A stretch of DNA of 5,929 nucleotides from Candidatus Bipolaricaulota bacterium. Lineage in GTDB: Bacteria > Bipolaricaulota > Bipolaricaulia > UBA7950 > UBA9294. The notes beneath the pieces are model-generated. The model did no database searches. It had not been told where the DNA came from and worked only from the letters and a program-made list of their open reading frames with translations. Of this stretch, positions 1 through 3,128 are shown in pieces (positions within the stretch are counted from its first letter, which is position 1; each line of letters begins with the position of its first letter). The position numbers and the translations under genes were made by a program. The stretch covers positions 796,896-802,824 of the forward strand of contig CP070725.1 in assembly GCA_020350845.1 (NCBI GenBank). Direction: 5' to 3'.

Positions 1-50
1 CGGAGCTGCCGATCATGACCTACGAGGAGGCGATCGCCGACCATGGCTGA
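1..50 (+). CDS. C-terminal end of an upstream gene (partial, unidentified)
   Basis: Reading from base 3, the frame is open from the window edge and encodes ELPIMTYEEAIADHG before a TGA at 48-50. It overlaps the fabG start at 43 by 8 bases, the arrangement expected for translationally coupled genes in one operon. The position just before fabG is often held by fabD or another fatty-acid synthesis gene. These fifteen residues are too few to recognise a family, so the assignment as a coding end rests only on the open frame and the tight overlap. Confidence 0.5.
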   Translation, partial: ELPIMTYEEAIADHG

Positions 51-774
51 ACTGACCGGGCGCGTCGCCGTCGTTACCGGGGGAACGCGAGGAATCGGTC
101 GTGCGATCGTCGAGCGCCTCGTCGCCGAAGGGGCGTCCGTCTGGGTTCTCGCGCGCTCGGTCGACGCGGGGCGTGCGCTGGAAGGTGCGCTGCCCGGTAC
201 GTCCTTCCTCGCCACCGACGTCTCCGACCCGGACGAGGTGACGGCCGCGGCCAAGGAGATCACGCGTGTCGCGGGCCGGGTGGACCTGCTCGTGTGCAAC
301 GCGGGGATCACCCGCGACGACCTTCTGCTGCGCATGTCCGACGACGATTGGAATGATGTGCTCGACGTCAACCTCAAGGGGGCGTTCCACTGTCTGCGCG
401 CCTTCCTGCGGCCGATCTCCAAGTCCGACGCCGGCGCCGTGCTGTGCATCGGGTCCGTGGTGGGCACGATGGGAAACGCAGGCCAGGCGAACTACGCCGC
501 CTCCAAGGCGGGACTCGTCGGTCTCGTCCGCAGCGCGGCCAAGGAGTACGCCGGCAGGGGGGTTCGCATCAACGTCCTCGCGCCGGGGTTCATCGAGACG
601 GAGATGACCGAGGTCCTCCCCGAGGAGGTCCGTGAGCCGTTGCTCGCCAGGATTCCCCTCGGCCGTGTGGGAAGCGCTGAAGAAGTCGCGTCTGTAGCGG
701 TGTTCTTGCTTTCTCCGAGGGCTTCGTATATAACGGGTCAAGTCGTTGCGGTGAACGGGGGTTTGCACCCGTAA
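43..774 (+). CDS. fabG: 3-oxoacyl-[acyl-carrier-protein] reductase FabG
   Basis: This cytosolic short-chain dehydrogenase/reductase uses NADPH to reduce 3-oxoacyl-ACP to 3-hydroxyacyl-ACP, the first reductive step of each type II fatty-acid elongation cycle. The 243-residue length is typical. Visible motifs are the cofactor loop TGGTRGIG at residues 12-19, Arg38 near the usual NADPH-phosphate contact, NAG at 86-88, and the catalytic tetrad Asn110, Ser138, Tyr151 and Lys155 (YAASK). PGFIETEM at 181-188 follows the active site. The tetrad positions match the usual FabG numbering. The ATG at 43 is preceded by GAGGAGG at 24-30, with a rather long 12-base gap, and overlaps the end of the upstream gene. 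acpP follows 24 bases after the stop, supporting a fab operon. Generic SDRs share these motifs, but the acpP neighbour makes FabG the best call. Codons become less GC-rich in the last 100 bases, where a promoter may lie. Confidence 0.95.
   Translation: MAELTGRVAVVTGGTRGIGRAIVERLVAEGASVWVLARSVDAGRALEGALPGTSFLATDVSDPDEVTAAAKEITRVAGRVDLLVCNAGITRDDLLLRMSDDDWNDVLDVNLKGAFHCLRAFLRPISKSDAGAVLCIGSVVGTMGNAGQANYAASKAGLVGLVRSAAKEYAGRGVRINVLAPGFIETEMTEVLPEEVREPLLARIPLGRVGSAEEVASVAVFLLSPRASYITGQVVAVNGGLHP
706..734 (+). promoter_or_regulatory. possible internal promoter for acpP within the fabG 3' end
   Basis: TTGCTT at 706-711 (three of six consensus bases, including TTG) and TATAAC at 729-734 (five of six) are separated by exactly 17 bases. 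They sit in a locally AT-richer part of fabG that uses codons unlike the rest of the gene (TTG, CTT, TCT, TAT, ATA). Transcription would start near 741, about 58 bases before the preferred acpP start. acpP is usually needed at higher levels than its neighbours, which makes an extra promoter plausible. The evidence is motif matching only. Confidence 0.35.
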
Positions 775-798
775 AGCGGCGTGGAGAAGGGGGGATTC

Positions 799-1053
799 GT
801 GGAGGCAAGCGACATCGCGAAGCGGGCACGTACCGTGATTGCCGAGCAGCTGATGGTCGATGTCGATGAGGTCACCGACGAGGCATCCTTCGTCGACGAC
901 CTGGGGGCGGACTCGCTCGACACCGTCGAACTGATCATGGAGTTCGAGGACGAGTTCGGAATCGAGATCTCCGACGAGGACGCCGAGAAGATCTCCACAG
1001 TGGGCGAGGCGATTGCCTATCTGGAGAAGCTCGTGGAGGGCAAGAGCGACTAG
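799..1053 (+). CDS. acpP: acyl carrier protein
   Basis: This small acidic cytosolic protein carries the growing acyl chain on a 4'-phosphopantetheine arm added by holo-ACP synthase. The attachment motif GADSLDTVEL is clear, with the modified serine at residue 39 of the 84-residue product (codon 913-915). It is followed by the acidic helix region MEFEDEFGIEI and a third helix ending in AIAYLEK. I prefer the GTG at 799 because AAGGGGGG lies just upstream at good spacing and because 84 residues is near the family norm. An in-frame GTG at 781 would give 90 residues but adds a glycine-rich lead that does not look like ACP. The gene follows fabG closely and ends at a pair of hairpins, so it is probably the last gene of the fab transcript, with possible extra supply from a promoter inside fabG. 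Confidence 0.95.
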   Translation: MEASDIAKRARTVIAEQLMVDVDEVTDEASFVDDLGADSLDTVELIMEFEDEFGIEISDEDAEKISTVGEAIAYLEKLVEGKSD

Positions 1054-1070
1054 CTGCCGGATGTCGGCAG
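1054..1070 (+). other. small hairpin directly after the acpP stop
   Basis: CTGCCG at 1054-1059 pairs with CGGCAG at 1065-1070 around a 5-base loop, starting at the base after the acpP stop codon. It has no U-tract of its own and lies 6 bases ahead of the terminator stem. It may protect the acpP mRNA 3' end or simply assist termination. It is a short perfect stem and could be coincidental. Confidence 0.4.
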
Positions 1071-1076
1071 GCAGCG

Positions 1077-1113
1077 CGGGACAACCACGTCGGAGTTGTC
1101 CCGTTTTGCTTTT
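1077..1113 (+). terminator. intrinsic terminator after acpP
   Basis: CGGGACAAC at 1077-1085 pairs perfectly with GTTGTCCCG at 1095-1103 (9 bp, 9-base loop), followed at once by TTTTGCTTTT at 1104-1113. This is a standard Rho-independent terminator in an otherwise T-poor region. It separates the fab genes from the RNA-modification genes, whose first start codon lies only about 40 bases further on. I saw no convincing promoter in that gap, so some read-through may feed the next operon. Confidence 0.85.
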
Positions 1114-1152
1114 CTCGTGGGGCGTCGACGCTTCGCGCCGAGGTGATGACGA

Positions 1153-1644
1153 GTGAGAGAGGGAGAGAAGCGCGGACCGATCGGGCGGCGCACGACGAAC
1201 CCGTACTTCGAGGACCACAAGTACCCCGAGCCCACCGAGTGCCCGCGGTGCCACCTCGTCTACCGCAACGGCCGCTGGCAGACGGGGGAGATCGCCGTGG
1301 ACGAGAACGCGCAGCGCAGCCCTTGCCCCGCCTGCCGGCGCGAGGCGGATCGCTACCCCGGGGGGCTGGTGACGCTTCGCGGGGAGTACCTCCGCGACCA
1401 TCATCAGGAGATCCTGAACATCGCCCGGAACCAGGCCACAGCGGCGGCGCGAAGCCGCCCGCTGCAGCGGATCATGTGGATCGAAGACGATCCCGCAGAG
1501 GGGACCACGGAGATCGCAACGACGAACAGTCACCTCGCGGTGCGCATCGGGAAGGCGATCGTCGGCGCGTGCAAGGGGCAGCTCGATGTGAAGCGCGCGT
1601 CGGAGGATCAGCTCGCGAGGGTCTACTGGGAACGGGGTGCCTAG
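1153..1644 (+). CDS. BCAM0308-like zinc-ribbon protein, function unknown
   Basis: The 163-residue product is a soluble protein with no signal peptide or membrane segment. Residues 30-61 hold two CxxC knuckles, CPRC (30-33) and CPAC (58-61), flanking a GRWQTG turn, as in a four-cysteine zinc ribbon. Further on are YPGG (68-71), an ILNIARNQ helix, PLQRIMWIED, and a C-terminal part with TTNSHLAVRIGKAI and a YKG-like CKGQLDV. This order resembles the BCAM0308 family as I remember it, a widespread bacterial family without a firmly assigned function. That name should be checked by a profile search. The GTG at 1153 has AGGTGA at 1141-1146 as ribosome binding site. The stop overlaps the next gene's first possible start by 8 bases, so it is probably co-transcribed and coupled with an RNA methyltransferase. 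That context suggests, but does not show, a role in RNA or ribosome metabolism. Confidence 0.75.
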   Translation: MREGEKRGPIGRRTTNPYFEDHKYPEPTECPRCHLVYRNGRWQTGEIAVDENAQRSPCPACRREADRYPGGLVTLRGEYLRDHHQEILNIARNQATAAARSRPLQRIMWIEDDPAEGTTEIATTNSHLAVRIGKAIVGACKGQLDVKRASEDQLARVYWERGA

Positions 1645-2584
1645 CCGCTGCCTCGGCCCGACGGCGATGAACGGCGACCTTCCCGAGGACAGCCACCTAC
1701 GACGCTATCGCGACATCATCCCGGAGTGGTCCCGCTTCGTCGCCGCATCGACGACCGCGCCGCCTGACGTCCTGCGCACGAACACGCTCTATGTCACCGG
1801 GGAGGAGCTGCAGACGCGGCTTGAGCGGCGCGGGGTCGCGCTCCGATCGCTCCCGTGGGAGGATCTCTTCTCGACCTCGGAGTCGGGACTGGGACGTTCT
1901 CTCGAGCACTGGCTGGGGTGGTTCTATCTGCAGGAGGCGACGCAGACACTCCCCGTCGTCGCCCTCGACCCCAGGCCCGGGGAGGCGGTCCTCGATCTCT
2001 GTGCCGCCCCCGGAGGGAAGACGAGCCAGATCGCGGCGCGGATGGAGAACTGTGGGCTTCTCGTGGCCAACGAGCCGTCGGGACGGCGCCACCCGGCGCT
2101 CCTTGCCAACCTCAACCGCCTCGGCGTCCTGAACTGCACGGTCACCGCCTACCGCGGGGAGTCATTCCCCGGCCGTGAGCGCTTCGACCGGATCCTCGTC
2201 GACGCACCGTGCTCCGCCGAGGGGACGCTGCGCAAGGATCCGTCCATGCGCACGGGCGCCACCCCGAAGACGATCGAGCGCCTCGCCCGGCTGCAGCGGC
2301 GGCTCCTGATCCGAGCATTCGACCTGCTCCGTCCCGGAGGTGTGCTCGTCTACTCCACGTGCACATTCGCTCCGGAGGAGAACGAGGCCGCGGTCGCCGC
2401 GCTCCTCGAGGCACGTGATGCGGCCGTCGAGCCGGTCGTGCTTCCCGTGCGGGGGGCGCCGGGGATCACCACTTGGGACGACTCGTCGTACCCCGATGAC
2501 GTTTCCCGGTGCGTACGGATCTATCCCCATCACATCGACAGTGGAGGAGGCTTCGTTGCCCGAGTCGTCCGGCGCGGAGCGTGA
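1637..2584 (+). CDS. NOL1/NOP2/Sun family RNA (cytosine-C5) methyltransferase, RsmB/RsmF type
   Basis: The enzyme transfers a methyl group from S-adenosylmethionine to C5 of a cytosine in rRNA or tRNA. With the 315-residue model, residues 22-110 are the N-terminal substrate-recognition part (RYRDIIPEW, RTNTL, then GWFYLQEAT before the core). The SAM-binding motif is DLCAAPGGKT (120-129), with NE at 145-146. Motif IV is DAPCSAEGT (189-197), followed by RKDP, a feature of the RsmF/Trm4 side of the family. Motif VI is YSTCT (239-243). By family precedent Cys242 is the nucleophile and Cys192 helps product release; both are present. The product ends after GGGFVARV, where the catalytic domain normally ends, so the C-terminal PUA-like domain of RsmF-type enzymes is absent and appears as the next gene. 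GTG at 1637 overlaps the previous stop and suits coupling. ATG at 1667 is an alternative, but neither start has a strong ribosome binding site. The exact target base cannot be told. Confidence 0.92.
   Translation: MPSRCLGPTAMNGDLPEDSHLRRYRDIIPEWSRFVAASTTAPPDVLRTNTLYVTGEELQTRLERRGVALRSLPWEDLFSTSESGLGRSLEHWLGWFYLQEATQTLPVVALDPRPGEAVLDLCAAPGGKTSQIAARMENCGLLVANEPSGRRHPALLANLNRLGVLNCTVTAYRGESFPGRERFDRILVDAPCSAEGTLRKDPSMRTGATPKTIERLARLQRRLLIRAFDLLRPGGVLVYSTCTFAPEENEAAVAALLEARDAAVEPVVLPVRGAPGITTWDDSSYPDDVSRCVRIYPHHIDSGGGFVARVVRRGA
2543..2550 (+). promoter_or_regulatory. strong ribosome binding site inside the methyltransferase gene
   Basis: GGAGGAGG at 2543-2550 lies within the last codons of the methyltransferase gene, 5 bases before an in-frame TTG at 2556 of the following gene. 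It codes for part of the Gly-Gly-Gly run of the methyltransferase, so its sequence is partly constrained by that protein. Its strength and ideal spacing nevertheless decide the start chosen for the next gene. Confidence 0.7.
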
Positions 2585-3002
2585 CGCCCACGACATGCTC
2601 CGGGAGCGCTTCGGCGCGCCCGCGGGGGCCCTTGGGGGTCTGCGCTTCGTCGTCCGTCGCGACGAGATCTGGGTGACGTCGGCGCCGCCCGCGGAGCTTG
2701 CCGAGGTGAGACCGCCCGGGATGCGCGCCTTTCGCATCACGAAGGCGGGGCTCAAGCCGACGAGCCTCCTGCTGCGCCGCATCGCGCCCCACCTGCGAAG
2801 GAATGTCGTCGATCTGTCGCGTGGGGAGCTGGAGCAGCTTCTGCTCGGCCGCTCGCTGCCGTGCACCCCGTCCGACGGCTTCGTCGCGCTCGCGTACGCG
2901 GGGGACGTCCTCGGATGCGGACGGTGCGCGGGAGGCGAGCTGCGATGTCTTCTCCCCACGAGCCAGCGCAAGGGGCTGCTCGAGATCCTCGCCGCCGAGT
3001 AG
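2556..3002 (+). CDS. stand-alone PUA-like protein resembling the RsmF C-terminal domain
   Basis: This 148-residue soluble protein resembles the C-terminal PUA-like domain normally fused to NOL1/NOP2/Sun methyltransferases of the RsmF type, where it contacts RNA. Recognisable pieces are GLKPTSLLLRRIAPHL (65-80) and VVDLSRGELEQLLLG (84-98). The hallmark strand pattern is DGFVALAYAGDVLGCGRC (107-124), then a LPTSQRKGL end (133-141) in place of the usual YPKG-type motif. The TTG at 2556 is preferred because GGAGGAGG sits 5 bases upstream. It overlaps the methyltransferase stop by 29 bases in a different frame. An ATG at 2595 would give 135 residues but lacks such a site. The separate start argues for a genuine split gene whose product may work with the methyltransferase in trans. 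A frameshift in the linker of a once-fused gene, or a sequencing error, remains possible. Confidence 0.8.
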   Translation: MPESSGAERDAHDMLRERFGAPAGALGGLRFVVRRDEIWVTSAPPAELAEVRPPGMRAFRITKAGLKPTSLLLRRIAPHLRRNVVDLSRGELEQLLLGRSLPCTPSDGFVALAYAGDVLGCGRCAGGELRCLLPTSQRKGLLEILAAE

Positions 3003-3019
3003 CGCCGTTTCGCGCCTCG

Positions 3020-3044
3020 GACAGCTGTCTCTCCGTCCGCGGAC
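3020..3044. repeat. two adjacent 10-bp palindromes upstream of the big secreted-protein gene
   Basis: GACAGCTGTC (3020-3029) and GTCCGCGGAC (3035-3044) are each perfect palindromes, with centres 15 bases apart. They lie between the end of the PUA-like gene and the candidate promoter, about 18 bases before its -35 box. They could be protein-binding half-sites or chance in GC-rich DNA. There is no U-tract, so I do not call a terminator. Confidence 0.3.
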
Positions 3045-3061
3045 ATGCGTAATGCGGATCA

Positions 3062-3090
3062 CAGACATCCCTTCTGAACGCAGCTAGAAT
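3062..3090 (+). promoter_or_regulatory. candidate sigma70-type promoter for the exported VWA/RTX/PKD protein
   Basis: CAGACA at 3062-3067 (four of six to TTGACA) and TAGAAT at 3085-3090 (five of six to TATAAT) are separated by exactly 17 bases, in the least GC-rich part of the intergenic gap. Transcription would begin near 3097 and leave a leader of about 30 bases ending in a strong ribosome binding site. A short perfect hairpin, CTCGG/CCGAG at 3093-3106, would sit at the very start of the message. The gene therefore looks to be its own transcription unit. Confidence 0.55.
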
Positions 3091-3115
3091 GACTCGGTGG
3101 TCCGAGGGGGATCAT

Positions 3116-3123
3116 AAGGAGGT
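3116..3123 (+). promoter_or_regulatory. near-perfect Shine-Dalgarno sequence
   Basis: AAGGAGGT at 3116-3123 matches the anti-Shine-Dalgarno end of 16S rRNA over eight bases and is 5 bases from the ATG at 3129. It fixes the start of the large gene and suggests efficient translation, stronger than any other site in this window. Confidence 0.85.
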
Positions 3124-3128
3124 AGACA

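Noticed and set aside
781..798. GTG at 781 as the acpP start
   Set aside because: It would add six residues unlike ACP, and the purine-rich AAGGGGGG within this stretch serves better as the ribosome binding site for the GTG at 799.
13..1533. A 506-codon open frame on the minus strand across fabG, acpP and the zinc-ribbon gene
   Set aside because: It is antisense to well-supported genes, has low-complexity Arg/Ala/Leu-rich content with no recognisable domain, and runs through the acpP terminator. High-GC coding DNA often leaves such frames open.
2340..2555. Long upstream extension of the PUA-like frame to an ATG at 2340
   Set aside because: The extra residues overlap the conserved end of the methyltransferase, are Arg/Ser/Pro-rich and domainless, and lack the strong ribosome binding site found before 2556.
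3003..3044. A terminator after the PUA-like gene
   Set aside because: The palindromes are short and there is no following T-run on the plus strand, so termination there is not supported.
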